Position numbers and translations under genes: made by a program
Part shown: one piece after another, positions 49,265 to 59,107 of the stretch
How positions within the stretch are numbered: position 1 is the first letter of the stretch
Layout of the letters: the number at the start of each line of letters is the position of its first letter
The notes under the pieces: model-generated
Database searches by the model: none
Seen by the model: only the letters and a program-made list of their open reading frames with translations
What the model was told of the DNA's origin: nothing
Assembly: GCA_001899715.1 (NCBI GenBank)
Contig: MKWI01000031.1
Location: 1-64,000 of the forward strand
Reading direction: 5' to 3'
Source: Sphingobium sp. 66-54
GTDB taxonomy: Bacteria; Pseudomonadota; Alphaproteobacteria; Sphingomonadales; Sphingomonadaceae
Length of the DNA: 64,000 nucleotides

Positions 49265-49776
49265 GGCAAGCGCCACCGGTCGAGTGCGGCACAGAGTCGC
49301 ACGATGAGAGGGAAGAAGCCAATGCTATAGGCAAGTTGCGGGAGAATCTGAACCAGCGAACCGCCTTGTCCCGCAAGATGCACGATCAGCCACCCGCCGG
49401 CGAGCGCGAAGGCGAGGGCGAGCGTGGCGATGAACCAGCCGTGCCAGTAATCCCGCCAGAAATGCCGCTGGTTCTCCAGGTCGAAGGCCAGCAGGATCAC
49501 CGTCCACAGCACCACGGCGCTGCCGATTGGCTGGCCGCTCATCACATCGTCGAACAGGCCGAGCGGCACCCCGGCCCAGAGCGGCCAGATCTCGGGCCGC
49601 AGCACCCGCCAGGCGAGGAAGACCATCAGGCCGAAGGGCGGCAGCAGCGGCGTCTGCGCGACGATCGGCAGCAGTGGTGCGAGGGCCGAGCCGAGCAGCA
49701 CGGAAACGATCGGCGTGCCGCGAATGTGGAGCACGGTGCGCGGGCGGGCGATCCGCGATTCGTAGCGGCGGGTCAT
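49261..49776 (-). CDS. mreD: rod-shape-determining protein MreD
   Basis: 171 residues, five to six membrane helices (SVLLGSALAPLLPIVAQTPL; LPPFGLMVFLAWRVLRPEIW; WTVILLAFDLENQRHFWRDY). PLWAGVPLGLFDDVMSGQPI is the conserved MreD signature. It overlaps mreC by 4 bp (ATGA) and mrdA by 4 bp. Confidence 0.93.
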   Translation of the reverse strand: MTRRYESRIARPRTVLHIRGTPIVSVLLGSALAPLLPIVAQTPLLPPFGLMVFLAWRVLRPEIWPLWAGVPLGLFDDVMSGQPIGSAVVLWTVILLAFDLENQRHFWRDYWHGWFIATLALAFALAGGWLIVHLAGQGGSLVQILPQLAYSIGFFPLIVRLCAALDRWRLP

Positions 49777-50672
49777 GGCGCCCCGGTGTCGGCGGCCTGC
49801 GCCTGCGCTGCGCTCTCGCGCGCGGCTTCAACCGGGCGGAACGGCGTCTGCACCACGACCAGTTCCACGCGCGAGGGGTTGGCGAGCGGGATGGCGATGG
49901 CCTTGTCGCCCTCCAGTCGTGCGACCACCGCGACCGGGATGTTGGGGCGATATAGGCCGCCGATGCCGGAGGTCACGACCACGTCGCCCGGCCGGAACGG
50001 GTTGCGCTCGGTATTGAGCGCGCGGATCTCCACCGTGCCATCGCCCCGGCCGGAGCTGATGCCGGGGATATTGTCGCTGGTTCGCCGCACCGGCACGACA
50101 TTGCCCTCGTCGATCAGCAGCAGCACGTCGGCGGTGTGCGGGCCGGAGCGGATCACGCGGCCGACCAGCCCCTCCGGCGCGCGCACCGGCATGCCCGGCT
50201 GCACGCCCTGCGCATGACCCACGTCGAGCCGGGCGAGGCGGGCCGCGCTGGTGCTGGTCGATGAGATGAGGTGCCCGGCCGCCGCCACACCGGTGTCGCT
50301 CTCGGTCAGTCGCAGCAGCCGCTTGAGGCGGCTATTCTCCTGCCGGATTGCGTCGGCCTCGATCAGCCGGGTGCGGTTGGCCTCCACCTGCCGGCGCAGA
50401 GCCGCATTCTGCGAGCCGGCATTGATATAGGCCGCGACCGCCTCATCGAAATTGCCGATGCCGACCACAAGCGCGCGCAGATTGGACGCGACCGGACGGG
50501 TGATTTCCGCACCCGCCGAGCGCAACGCCGAGAAGCCGGTGGGGTCGACGATGGAGATGGCGAGCAGCAGCAGGCCGACGAGCGCGCCGACGATGGCGAT
50601 CACATAACTCGCGAACAGCCCATATTGCGCTTTCCGGTCGTAGCCGGGGCGCCGTTTGCTGGGTGGCGCCAT
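49773..50672 (-). CDS. mreC: rod-shape-determining protein MreC
   Basis: 299 residues. One N-terminal membrane helix (YVIAIVGALVGLLLLAISIV), a coiled coil (AALRRQVEANRTRLIEADAI, RQENSRLKRLLRL) and a beta-rich periplasmic domain (VTSGIGGLYRPNIPVAVVAR). The C-terminal tail is Ala/Gln-rich. It organises PBP2 and RodA with MreB. The gap to mreB is 16 bp. Confidence 0.95.
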   Translation of the reverse strand: MAPPSKRRPGYDRKAQYGLFASYVIAIVGALVGLLLLAISIVDPTGFSALRSAGAEITRPVASNLRALVVGIGNFDEAVAAYINAGSQNAALRRQVEANRTRLIEADAIRQENSRLKRLLRLTESDTGVAAAGHLISSTSTSAARLARLDVGHAQGVQPGMPVRAPEGLVGRVIRSGPHTADVLLLIDEGNVVPVRRTSDNIPGISSGRGDGTVEIRALNTERNPFRPGDVVVTSGIGGLYRPNIPVAVVARLEGDKAIAIPLANPSRVELVVVQTPFRPVEAARESAAQAQAADTGAP

Positions 50673-50688
50673 CGTGCAGCGCCCTTGC

Positions 50689-51849
<1,161 letters not shown>

Positions 51850-51863
51850 CTAGTCCCCTGAAT

Positions 51864-53657
51864 ATGTCAATACGCCGCCTCCCCGAGACGCTGGTGAATC
51901 GGATCGCCGCCGGTGAGGTGGTCGAACGCCCGGCCAGCGCGCTCAAGGAACTCATTGAGAATGCGCTGGATGCCGGTGCGGGCGCGATTGCCGTCACATT
52001 GCGCGGCGGCGGACTGGATGGCATCGCCGTCACCGATGATGGCCACGGCATTGCGTGTGCGGAAATGCCGCTTGCGCTGGAGCGCCACGCCACCTCCAAG
52101 CTGCCGGACGAAGCGATCGAAAGGGTCAGGACGCTCGGTTTTCGCGGCGAGGCGCTGCCCTCCATCGCCAGCGTCTCGCGCTTCACCCTGTCGAGCCGCC
52201 CGCGCGGCGCCGATGGCTGGCGGCTGCGTTGCGACAATGGCGTAGCCGGGCCACTGGAGCCATGCGCCATGCCGTTCGGCACGCGGGTCGAGGTGGAGGG
52301 GCTGTTCGAGCGGGTGCCGGCGCGCCGCAAGTTCCTGCGCAGCGCCCGCGCCGAATATGCCGCCTGCCTCGATATCGTCCGCCGCCTCGCCATGGCGCGC
52401 GGCGATGTCGGCTTCGTGCTGGAGCATGACGGGCGCCGGGTGCTCTCGCTGCCGGCGGGGCAGGAGCGGGAGGACCGCGTTGCCCAGCTCATCGACCGCG
52501 AGCTGGCGGACAATCATGTCGTCGTGGACCTGGAGCGCGAAGGCGTCTCGCTGAGCGGCATCGCCTCGCTCCCCACCTTCCATCGCGGCAGCGCCGATCA
52601 CCAATATCTGCTGGTCAACGGCCGCCCGGTGAAGGACCGGCTGCTGGTCGGCGCGGTGCGCGGCGCCTATGCCGATTTCATCGCGCGCGATCGTCACCCC
52701 GTGCTGGCGCTATTCCTCACCGTCCCGCTGGAGGATGTCGACGTCAACGTCCATCCCGCCAAGACGGAGGTGCGCTTTCGCGATCCCGCCTTCATCCGCG
52801 GCATGATCGTCAGCGGCCTGCGCCGCGCGCTCGACGCTGCCGGCATGCGTGTCGTCAATCGTGCCGAGGCCAGCTCGACCGATCTCTGGCAGCGCGAAAC
52901 TGCACCCGCCTTTTCTCTCCCGCTCGAAGAACGAAGCTGGTCTGCGTCCCCATCCTCCGGCGGCGGCGCCTATGGCGGCACGCCGCTACTGGCGGACGGG
53001 CAGGTGCGCTTCGCGGGCTTCACCCCCTCTGCCCGCGATGATGCCGGCGCGCGCGAAGCTGTGCCCGCCGAGCGCGACTATCCGCTCGGCACCGCGCGTG
53101 GGCAGGTGGCGCGCACCTATATCGTCGCCGAGGCGGAGGATGGGCTGGTGCTGGTCGACCAGCACGCCGCGCATGAGCGTCTGGTGCTGGAGCGGATGCG
53201 CAAGGCACTGGTGGATGGCACCGTGGCCCGGCAGGCGCTGTTACTGCCCGAGGTGATCGAACTGGACGAACCCGCCTGCGACCGCATCGAGGCGCGCACC
53301 GCTGAACTGTCCGAACTCGGCCTTGAGATAGAGCGCTTCGGCCCGGCCGCCGTGCTGGTCCGCGCCGCACCGGCGATGCTCGGCCTTGCCGACATAGCCG
53401 GCCTCGTGCGCGATCTGGCGGACGACCTCGCCGCGCTGGGCGACGCGACCTCGCTCAAGGGCCGGCTCGATCTCGTCGCCGCGACCATGGCCTGCCACGG
53501 CTCGGTCCGCGCCGGCCGCGTTCTTTCCGTGCCGGAGATGAACGCGCTGCTCCGCGAGATGGAAGTGACGCCCCACTCCGGCCAGTGCAACCACGGCAGG
53601 CCGACCTGGATCAAGCTCGCCCATGGCGACATCGAGAAGCTGTTCGGCCGGCATTGA
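51864..53657 (+). CDS. mutL: DNA mismatch repair protein MutL
   Basis: 597 residues. GHKL ATPase: LKELIENALDAGAGAI, VTDDGHGIACAE and GFRGEALPSIASVS. The C-terminal domain has DQHAAHERLVLE, an exact match to the metal-binding endonuclease motif DQHA(X)2E(X)4E, plus ACHGSVRAG and CNHGRPT, so this MutL should nick DNA itself, as in organisms without MutH. The ATG at 51864 was chosen because MSIRRLPETLVNRIAAGEVV is the family start. Confidence 0.96.
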   Translation: MSIRRLPETLVNRIAAGEVVERPASALKELIENALDAGAGAIAVTLRGGGLDGIAVTDDGHGIACAEMPLALERHATSKLPDEAIERVRTLGFRGEALPSIASVSRFTLSSRPRGADGWRLRCDNGVAGPLEPCAMPFGTRVEVEGLFERVPARRKFLRSARAEYAACLDIVRRLAMARGDVGFVLEHDGRRVLSLPAGQEREDRVAQLIDRELADNHVVVDLEREGVSLSGIASLPTFHRGSADHQYLLVNGRPVKDRLLVGAVRGAYADFIARDRHPVLALFLTVPLEDVDVNVHPAKTEVRFRDPAFIRGMIVSGLRRALDAAGMRVVNRAEASSTDLWQRETAPAFSLPLEERSWSASPSSGGGAYGGTPLLADGQVRFAGFTPSARDDAGAREAVPAERDYPLGTARGQVARTYIVAEAEDGLVLVDQHAAHERLVLERMRKALVDGTVARQALLLPEVIELDEPACDRIEARTAELSELGLEIERFGPAAVLVRAAPAMLGLADIAGLVRDLADDLAALGDATSLKGRLDLVAATMACHGSVRAGRVLSVPEMNALLREMEVTPHSGQCNHGRPTWIKLAHGDIEKLFGRH

Positions 53658-53666
53658 GGGTGAGAG

Positions 53667-54221
53667 TTGAACCGGATCGCAACCCTTCAAGCGCTTCTGG
53701 CCAGCGATTCGCTCAGGCTGGAGGCGTTGAGGACAGTCGCTGCCTTGGCGCTTCCTGATTGTTGGATCGGGGCGGGTTTCGTCCGTGATGCCGTATGGGA
53801 TCATCTGCACGGTCGTGCGTGTCGCCCTCCGGTGGGTGACGTGGATGTCGTCTGGTTCGACCCGTCGCCGGCAGATAAAGATATCGAGCGCACCATCGAC
53901 GCCAAGCTCCGATCCCGCATGCCGCAACTGGACTGGTCGGCAAAGAATCAGGCGCGAATGCATCTTCGCAATGGAGACGGCCCTTATTGTTCCGTCGCGG
54001 ACGCAATGCGCCACTGGCCTGAAACCGCGACGGCCATCGCAGTGCGCTTGCAGCCCCATGGCATGATTGACATCAACGCGCCCTTCGGCATCGATGATCT
54101 TTTTGCGTTACGGCTCAAGCCAACGCCGATGTTTGCAGTTGAGAAGCGGTCGATTTTCCAGATGCGGGTCTCCTCCAGGCGCTGGCTTGAACGCTTTCCC
54201 GGTCTCACGATCTCGTCATAG
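53667..54221 (+). CDS. nucleotidyltransferase-like protein (NTP_transf_6 type)
   Basis: 184 residues. GAGFVRDAVWDHLHG, then PVGDVDVVWFDP give the G-x-x-x-R and DxD pattern of the DUF925/NTP_transf_6 family; FGIDDLFALRLKPTP near the end is typical. Substrate unknown. The start is TTG, 9 bp after mutL, preceded by GAGGGTGAGAG. It may be cotranscribed with mutL. Confidence 0.82.
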   Translation: MNRIATLQALLASDSLRLEALRTVAALALPDCWIGAGFVRDAVWDHLHGRACRPPVGDVDVVWFDPSPADKDIERTIDAKLRSRMPQLDWSAKNQARMHLRNGDGPYCSVADAMRHWPETATAIAVRLQPHGMIDINAPFGIDDLFALRLKPTPMFAVEKRSIFQMRVSSRRWLERFPGLTISS

Positions 54222-54229
54222 CCCCCGCT

Positions 54230-54703
54230 TCAATCTGCGAGGTCCAATGGCCGCCGCCTTTGCATAACGATGGAGACGAGGCTCAGCACCTCCTTGTCAT
54301 CCTGATTGAACAGCTTCGTGCGCCATTTGATGATACCCATCTCGCGCCGCGAGCGGGAGGCGATCTTGTCGATCAGCTCGCTCGTGCCGCGCAGCGTGTC
54401 GCCCGGAAAGACCGGATGGCGCCACCGCAGTTCATCGACACCCATGGCCCCCAGCGTCTGCGCCTGCCAGCCCGCCATCTGCTGCCAGCGTTCCACCATC
54501 GCGCTCATCATCATCGCGCAGGTGTGCCAGCCGCTCGCCGCAACCCTGCCGAAATGGGTCTGCGCGGCGGCTGCATCGTCGAGATGGAAGGGCTGCGGAT
54601 CATAGCGCCGGGCAAAGGCCAGCACCTCCTCGCGATCCACCGTGATCGGCCCGAACGTGTCGATCAGGCCGATCTCCAGATCCTCCCAATAATAGCTCGC
54701 CAT
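54230..54703 (-). CDS. MaoC-like dehydratase
   Basis: 157 residues, hot-dog fold. YYWEDLEIGLIDTFGPITVD, then FARRYDPQPFHLDDAAA carries the (R)-hydratase Asp-x4-His motif, followed by VAASGWHTCAMMMSAMVERW and HPVFPGDTLRGTSELIDKI. It hydrates 2-enoyl-CoA in fatty-acid metabolism. It lies 19 bp downstream of ychF. Confidence 0.92.
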   Translation of the reverse strand: MASYYWEDLEIGLIDTFGPITVDREEVLAFARRYDPQPFHLDDAAAAQTHFGRVAASGWHTCAMMMSAMVERWQQMAGWQAQTLGAMGVDELRWRHPVFPGDTLRGTSELIDKIASRSRREMGIIKWRTKLFNQDDKEVLSLVSIVMQRRRPLDLAD

Positions 54704-54722
54704 CGCCGGCCTCCGCGCTGCT

Positions 54723-55820
54723 TCAACTGTGCAGGAAGTGCATCACGTCGCCATCCTGCACGACATAGCCCTTGCCCTCGGCGCGCAGCTTGCCGGCCTC
54801 GCGGGCGCGGGCTTCGCCGCCGAGCGTGACGAAATCGTCATAGGCGATGGTCTCGGCGCGAATGAAGCCCTTCTGGAAATCGCTGTGGATCTCACCGGCC
54901 GCCTCGGGGGCGCAGGCGCCCTTGTGGACGGTCCATGCCCGCGCCTCCTTGGGGCCGACGGTGAAGAAGGTGATGAGGTGCAGTAATTCGTAACCGGCGC
55001 GGATCACGCGGGCGAGGCCGGTCTCGTGCAATCCCATCGCCTCGAGAAACTCGGTGCGCTCGCCTTCGTCCATGCCGACCAGATCGGCCTCGATGGCGGC
55101 CGAGACAATGACTGCCTGCGCACCCTCCGCCTTCGCCTTCTCGAACACGCGGGCGCTGTAGGCGTTGCCTTCCGCCGCACTCTCCTCCTCGACATTGCAG
55201 ACGTAGAGCACCGGCTTGGAGGTGAGGAGCTGCGCCTGCGCGAAGATGCGCGCCTCCTCCTCGTCGTTCGGCTCCACCAGCCGCGCCGGCTTGCCCTCGC
55301 GCAGCAGGTCGAGCGCGCGGCCGAGCACGGCGGCGGCGATCTTGCTCTCCTTGTCGCCGCCGGTCGCCTTCTTCTGGAAGGCCGGCACGCGCTTTTCCAG
55401 GCTTTCGAGATCGGAGAGCATCAGCTCGGTCTCGACCGTCTCGGCGTCCGCGATCGGGTCGACGCGGTTGTCGACATGCTGGATGTCGTCATTCTCGAAG
55501 CAGCGCAGCACATGGACGATGGCGTCCACTTCGCGGATATTGCCGAGAAACTGATTGCCCAGCCCCTCGCCCTTGGAGGCGCCACGCACCAGCCCGGCGA
55601 TATCGACGAAGGCAAGCTGGGTGGGGATGATCTTCTGGCTGCCGGCGATGGCGGCCAGCTTATCCAGCCGCGCATCCGGCACCGCGACCTGCCCGACATT
55701 GGGCTCTATGGTGCAGAAAGGATAGTTGGCCGCCTGCGCCGCTTGCGTCTCGGTCAGCGCGTTGAAGAGAGTGGATTTGCCGACATTGGGCAGGCCGACG
55801 ATCCCGCATTTGAAACCCAT
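54723..55820 (-). CDS. ychF: redox-regulated ATPase YchF
   Basis: 365 residues, an Obg-related P-loop protein that prefers ATP. G1 GLPNVGKSTLFNALT, QAANYPFCTIEPNVG, G3 DIAGLVRGASKGEGLGN, and G4 altered to NVEE, which explains the ATP preference. A C-terminal TGS domain (FFTVGPKEARAWTVHKG) follows. The ATG at 55820 is the family start. Confidence 0.96.
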   Translation of the reverse strand: MGFKCGIVGLPNVGKSTLFNALTETQAAQAANYPFCTIEPNVGQVAVPDARLDKLAAIAGSQKIIPTQLAFVDIAGLVRGASKGEGLGNQFLGNIREVDAIVHVLRCFENDDIQHVDNRVDPIADAETVETELMLSDLESLEKRVPAFQKKATGGDKESKIAAAVLGRALDLLREGKPARLVEPNDEEEARIFAQAQLLTSKPVLYVCNVEEESAAEGNAYSARVFEKAKAEGAQAVIVSAAIEADLVGMDEGERTEFLEAMGLHETGLARVIRAGYELLHLITFFTVGPKEARAWTVHKGACAPEAAGEIHSDFQKGFIRAETIAYDDFVTLGGEARAREAGKLRAEGKGYVVQDGDVMHFLHS

Positions 55821-56146
55821 GATGCTCAACCCGTGCGATGCTGGTGGGGAAAGCGCCCCGATAGGCGCTCGACGCCCGCCGCGCCAGCCCCTTGGGTGGC
55901 GTATGAACGTTGGGGGTGGGACGCCCCGTGGCAACCGCTGCCCCAATCCGGTTGATACCAGCCCAACTCACCACCGTCATCCGGGGTCAGGCCCGGGGTG
56001 ACGATGATCGTGGATTGGCTCTCGCCCACTCTGGATCGACCGTTCCGATGCGGACGAAATCTGCCTGCGCCTCACCGCCAAGCAAGCGAAAGCCTCCCCC
56101 GCATGCCGCAGGGGAGGCTCCCGTCATCCGATGCCGTGATCTGCCG
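55821..56146. other. intergenic region ychF to phoX
   Basis: About 325 bp with no gene. It contains the ychF promoter and a REP-like palindrome (listed separately), then the phoX 3' flank. Confidence 0.5.
55975..56003. repeat. REP-like palindrome
   Basis: 29 bp, CGTCATCCGGG...CCCGGGGTGACG, an imperfect palindrome with CGTCA/TGACG ends. The same type of element is common between genes in sphingomonads; a related GCCATGC...GCATGAC palindrome lies near 29207-29235. Confidence 0.5.
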
Positions 56147-58036
56147 TCAGGCGCCGACCGGCTGCGCGTCCGTGCGGGTGATGACCACGGTCGAGGAGCG
56201 GGGTTCCTCGCCCGCGACCGGCCAGTTCCCGGTGGGGTGCTGGATGTTCACGAAGAAGGTCTTGAGGTCCGGCGTATAGGCGATGCCGGTGATCTCGCAG
56301 CCCTCTGGCCCGACGAGGAAGCGCTTGGATTGCTTGCTCGTCTGGTCGACGTAGAACATCGCATTGTGTCCGAACGCCTGGTCGATGGTCGTGCCGGACA
56401 CGCCCGAATTGCCCGGAACGCTGTGGTCGGTCTGCACCCACAGGCGGCCCTGCGGGTCGATGCGCAGGCCGTCCGGACTGGAGAAGGTGTCGCCCTTGAT
56501 GTCGCCCACCAGATTGGTGCCGCCCGAGGAGAGCGCCGGATCGCCCGCGAGCAGGAAGATCTCCCACGTGAAGCCGGTCGCCAGCGGCGAATCCCCGCTC
56601 TCGCGGAACTTGAGGATGTGCCCGTGCAGGTTGGTCACACGCGGGTTGGCGGCATCCGTCACCTTGCGGCCGCTGTTGTTGGTCAGCGTAACGAAGATGG
56701 CGCTGTTGTCCGGTGCGACCGTGATCCACTCCGGCCGGTCCATGATCGTGCCGCCGGCTACACGCGCGGCGGACGCGCAGCGGATCAGTACGTCCGCCTG
56801 ACTGGCGAAGCTCACGGGCGTCGCCGCCGGCGGCGTCGTGCTCTGGCTGACATTGCCAGGGTCGGACGCGGTGGCGGTCAGGCCGTTCTGGCCCTGCACC
56901 AGCGCGATCCAGTCGCCCGTGCCGTTGGCATTGAAGCGGGCGACGTAGAGCGTGCCATAGTCGAGCAGCTCGGTATTGGCCGCGCGGTTGGTGTCGCTAT
57001 AGGCGCGGTCCGGCACGAACTTGTAGATGCAGCCCGGCGTGCTGTCGTCGCCCATGTAGAAGGCGACGCGGCGGTCGCCGTTGGTCATGTGCGCGACATT
57101 CTCGTGGTTGAACCGGCCCATGGCGGTGCGCTTGGTCGGCTGCGCCAGTTGCTGGAGCGGGTCGATCTCGACCACCCAGCCATAGTTGGTGGAGGGCTGC
57201 GTCGGGTCCAGATAATTGTCCGTCGTCTCCTCGCAGGTGAGGTAGGTGCCCCACGGCGTGCGGCCGCTCGAACAGTTGTTGAGCATGCCCTTGATGGTGC
57301 CGGAGAGCAGGCCGGCAGCCGGGCCGCCCGCGCGGTAGCTGCTGTTGCCGGTATAGCGTTTGTTATATTGCGAGCCGGCCTTCACGCTCCATTTGCCAGC
57401 CGCGTCCGCGCCGATCTCAACCACCGCGATACCGACAGCGGAGAGGGCGAGCGCCTTCTGGTCGGCCGTCGCCGTGGCGGCGTCGTAGCTTCCGCTCATC
57501 AGGATGTTGAAATCGGGCAGTTCGAAATTCATCGCGAGCAGGCCGCCCTTGTTCGGATCGGTGCCGTCCAGCGTGAAATATTCCATGCCGTCATGGTTGC
57601 CGCCGGCCCACTTCTCGGCCTGGGCGGGGGTGGGGAAGCTGCCGGCATAGCCGGTGACGCCGTTCTCGACCGCGTCGCCGGCCTTGAGCAGCACCTCTAC
57701 CTTGTAGCCCTCCGGCACGGTGACGGTGTCGTTCTGGTTGGCGGCGATGGACGTGAACTTGACCTCGTAGCTGGCGGTCGGCGTCGGCGTGGGGCTCGGC
57801 GTCGGGCTGGGGGAGGGGGTCGGTGTCGGGATCGTCACCGGGCCGTCGCCATCGTCGTCGCAGCCGGCGAGCATCGCCGCGACGGGCAGGATGGAGAGGC
57901 CGAGCAGGCCGTTCTTCAGAATGGTGCGGCGCGACGGATTGGCGGAGACGATCGCTTCCAGGCTGTCCGCGGCGTCGAGATCGGTGGTGGCGGCAAGGCG
58001 ATAGGGCGCGCGGGCCGCATCGGTCAGGTGAGACAT
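56147..58036 (-). CDS. phoX: PhoX-family alkaline phosphatase
   Basis: 629 residues. A Tat signal (SRRTILKNGLLGLSILPVAA) ends in a lipobox-like Ala-Gly-Cys, so it may be a Tat-exported lipoprotein. A Pro/Thr/Ser linker of about 24 residues follows. The PhoX fold shows GNHDGMEYF, TPWGTYLTCEETTDNY, GRFNHENVAHM, RPEWITVAPDNSAIFVTLTN and FSSPDGLRIDPQGRLWVQTD. PhoX enzymes are Ca/Fe-dependent and release phosphate from organic esters. The ATG at 58036 follows AGAGGGGAACTCC. A Pho-box-like array lies about 110 bp upstream. Confidence 0.93.
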   Translation of the reverse strand: MSHLTDAARAPYRLAATTDLDAADSLEAIVSANPSRRTILKNGLLGLSILPVAAMLAGCDDDGDGPVTIPTPTPSPSPTPSPTPTPTASYEVKFTSIAANQNDTVTVPEGYKVEVLLKAGDAVENGVTGYAGSFPTPAQAEKWAGGNHDGMEYFTLDGTDPNKGGLLAMNFELPDFNILMSGSYDAATATADQKALALSAVGIAVVEIGADAAGKWSVKAGSQYNKRYTGNSSYRAGGPAAGLLSGTIKGMLNNCSSGRTPWGTYLTCEETTDNYLDPTQPSTNYGWVVEIDPLQQLAQPTKRTAMGRFNHENVAHMTNGDRRVAFYMGDDSTPGCIYKFVPDRAYSDTNRAANTELLDYGTLYVARFNANGTGDWIALVQGQNGLTATASDPGNVSQSTTPPAATPVSFASQADVLIRCASAARVAGGTIMDRPEWITVAPDNSAIFVTLTNNSGRKVTDAANPRVTNLHGHILKFRESGDSPLATGFTWEIFLLAGDPALSSGGTNLVGDIKGDTFSSPDGLRIDPQGRLWVQTDHSVPGNSGVSGTTIDQAFGHNAMFYVDQTSKQSKRFLVGPEGCEITGIAYTPDLKTFFVNIQHPTGNWPVAGEEPRSSTVVITRTDAQPVGA

Positions 58037-58145
58037 GGAGTTCCCCTCTTTTGTATGGGGACACGGGCGGAGGTGCCGGGTCCCTCGGGCGGCCGCCTGA
58101 TCGCAGCGGACCATGTCAGGAGCATTGCCGGGCGGCGTCACGGGC

Positions 58146-58178
58146 ATGACGGTCGGATGACGGGGATATGACGTAGCG
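58146..58178 (-). promoter_or_regulatory. candidate Pho box array upstream of phoX
   Basis: Three exact ATGACG units begin at 58146, 58157 and 58168, an 11-bp period. On the phoX strand this reads CGTCAT three times, each followed by 5 bp. Eleven-base-pair direct repeats of a CTGTCAT-like heptamer are the PhoB binding geometry. It lies about 110-137 bp before the phoX start. Confidence 0.6.
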
Positions 58179-58188
58179 CATCCCCCAT

Positions 58189-58330
58189 CGCACCGGCCCG
58201 CTCACCGACTTGCGGCCCCCTCATCGTATCGACCTGTGGCACACACCCCTCAGCGCACCGCCCTGTAGTGCTCCCTTCGTCGCACCGGCCTGTGGTGCTC
58301 CCCTCATCGCACCGGCCCGTGGCGCCTTGC
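58189..58330 (+). repeat. degenerate 27-bp tandem repeats
   Basis: Units 58254-58280 and 58281-58307 are 27 bp each and differ at few positions; a partial third starts at 58308. Looser copies precede them at 58189-58224 and 58225-58253. The core is cgcaccggcctgtggtgctc. The copies are phased against the Pho-box array but not part of it. Confidence 0.6.
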
Positions 58331-58460
58331 CCCAATGAACAATCCGTGCTCCCGCGCAGGCGGGAACCCAGCAGTTCCACCCTGCGACCGGGCGCCTCCA
58401 ACCCTCCTGCGCCAGCGCACCCGCTTCCATTCCCCCGGCAGAGCCTCTAGACCCCCGGCC

Positions 58461-59048
58461 ATGCCTGATATCCACGCTCACCAGCTCCCGCTGCGCCGGT
58501 TGTTTCAGGGACTGGCCCTTGCCGCGCTGCCGTTGCTGGCCGCTTGTGCCTCGACAAAATACCGGCCGGTCAGCGATACGCCGGTGCGGATCGGCAAGCC
58601 CTATCAGGTGCGCGGCGTCACTTATGTGCCGGCGGCCGATCCCACTTATGACGAGTTGGGCTACGCAAGCTGGTATGGCCACGAATCGGGCAACATGACG
58701 GCCAATGGCGAGCGGTTCCGTCCTAATGGGATCACCGCCGCACACCGCACGCTGCCGCTGCCCACCTATGTCGAGGTGACGGCGCTCGATACCGGGCGAA
58801 CGGTGCTGGTGCGCGTCAACGATCGCGGACCCTTCGCCGCCGGACGGATCATCGACCTGTCGCGAGGCGCGGCGGCGCTGCTCGGCATCCGCCGGCAAGG
58901 CGTCGCCCCCGTCCGCGTTCGCTATGTCGAGCCGCCCGAGCGGGACCGCAAACGCCTGCGCGACGGCAAGCCCGCCCTTGAGCGGCCGCCCGTACCCGAA
59001 GCGACACTCGCAAACTGGCGCGCCCGCCTCACCCGCACGATGAGGTGA
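58461..59048 (+). CDS. rlpA: RlpA-like septal ring lipoprotein with altered active site
   Basis: 195 residues. A lipoprotein signal ends in LPLLAACAS (lipobox, Cys28 or so), then a double-psi beta-barrel: GYASWYGHESGNMTANGERF, TAAHRTLPLPTYVEVTALDT, RVNDRGPFAAGRIIDLSRGA. Active RlpA glycan-cleaving enzymes need Asp and His eight residues apart; here the His95 is kept (TAAH) but the Asp position is Arg87 (GERFRPNGI). No SPOR domain follows. It may bind rather than cut denuded glycans. The ATG at 58461 begins the signal peptide. Confidence 0.88.
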   Translation: MPDIHAHQLPLRRLFQGLALAALPLLAACASTKYRPVSDTPVRIGKPYQVRGVTYVPAADPTYDELGYASWYGHESGNMTANGERFRPNGITAAHRTLPLPTYVEVTALDTGRTVLVRVNDRGPFAAGRIIDLSRGAAALLGIRRQGVAPVRVRYVEPPERDRKRLRDGKPALERPPVPEATLANWRARLTRTMR

Positions 59049-59107
59049 TCCTACATTTGTAGGATTTCCGAAAACCGCGAATCGTAGGTGATAAGTGTCT
59101 CGTCCAC

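Larger units (their letters stand above)
58037..58460. other. divergent region phoX to rlpA
   Basis: About 420 bp between two divergent genes. It holds a Pho-box-like array, a block of degenerate 27-bp tandem repeats (58189-58330), and a hairpin-type sequence near 58345-58365 (CCCGC/GCGGG). No protein gene is supported. Confidence 0.6.

Noticed and set aside
55910..58171. Open frame of 753 codons on the plus strand
   Set aside because: Antisense to phoX, which has a Tat signal and family motifs on the other strand.
58189..58330. Possible CRISPR array
   Set aside because: Repeats are head-to-tail with no unique spacers, GC-rich and degenerate; no cas gene is in the window.
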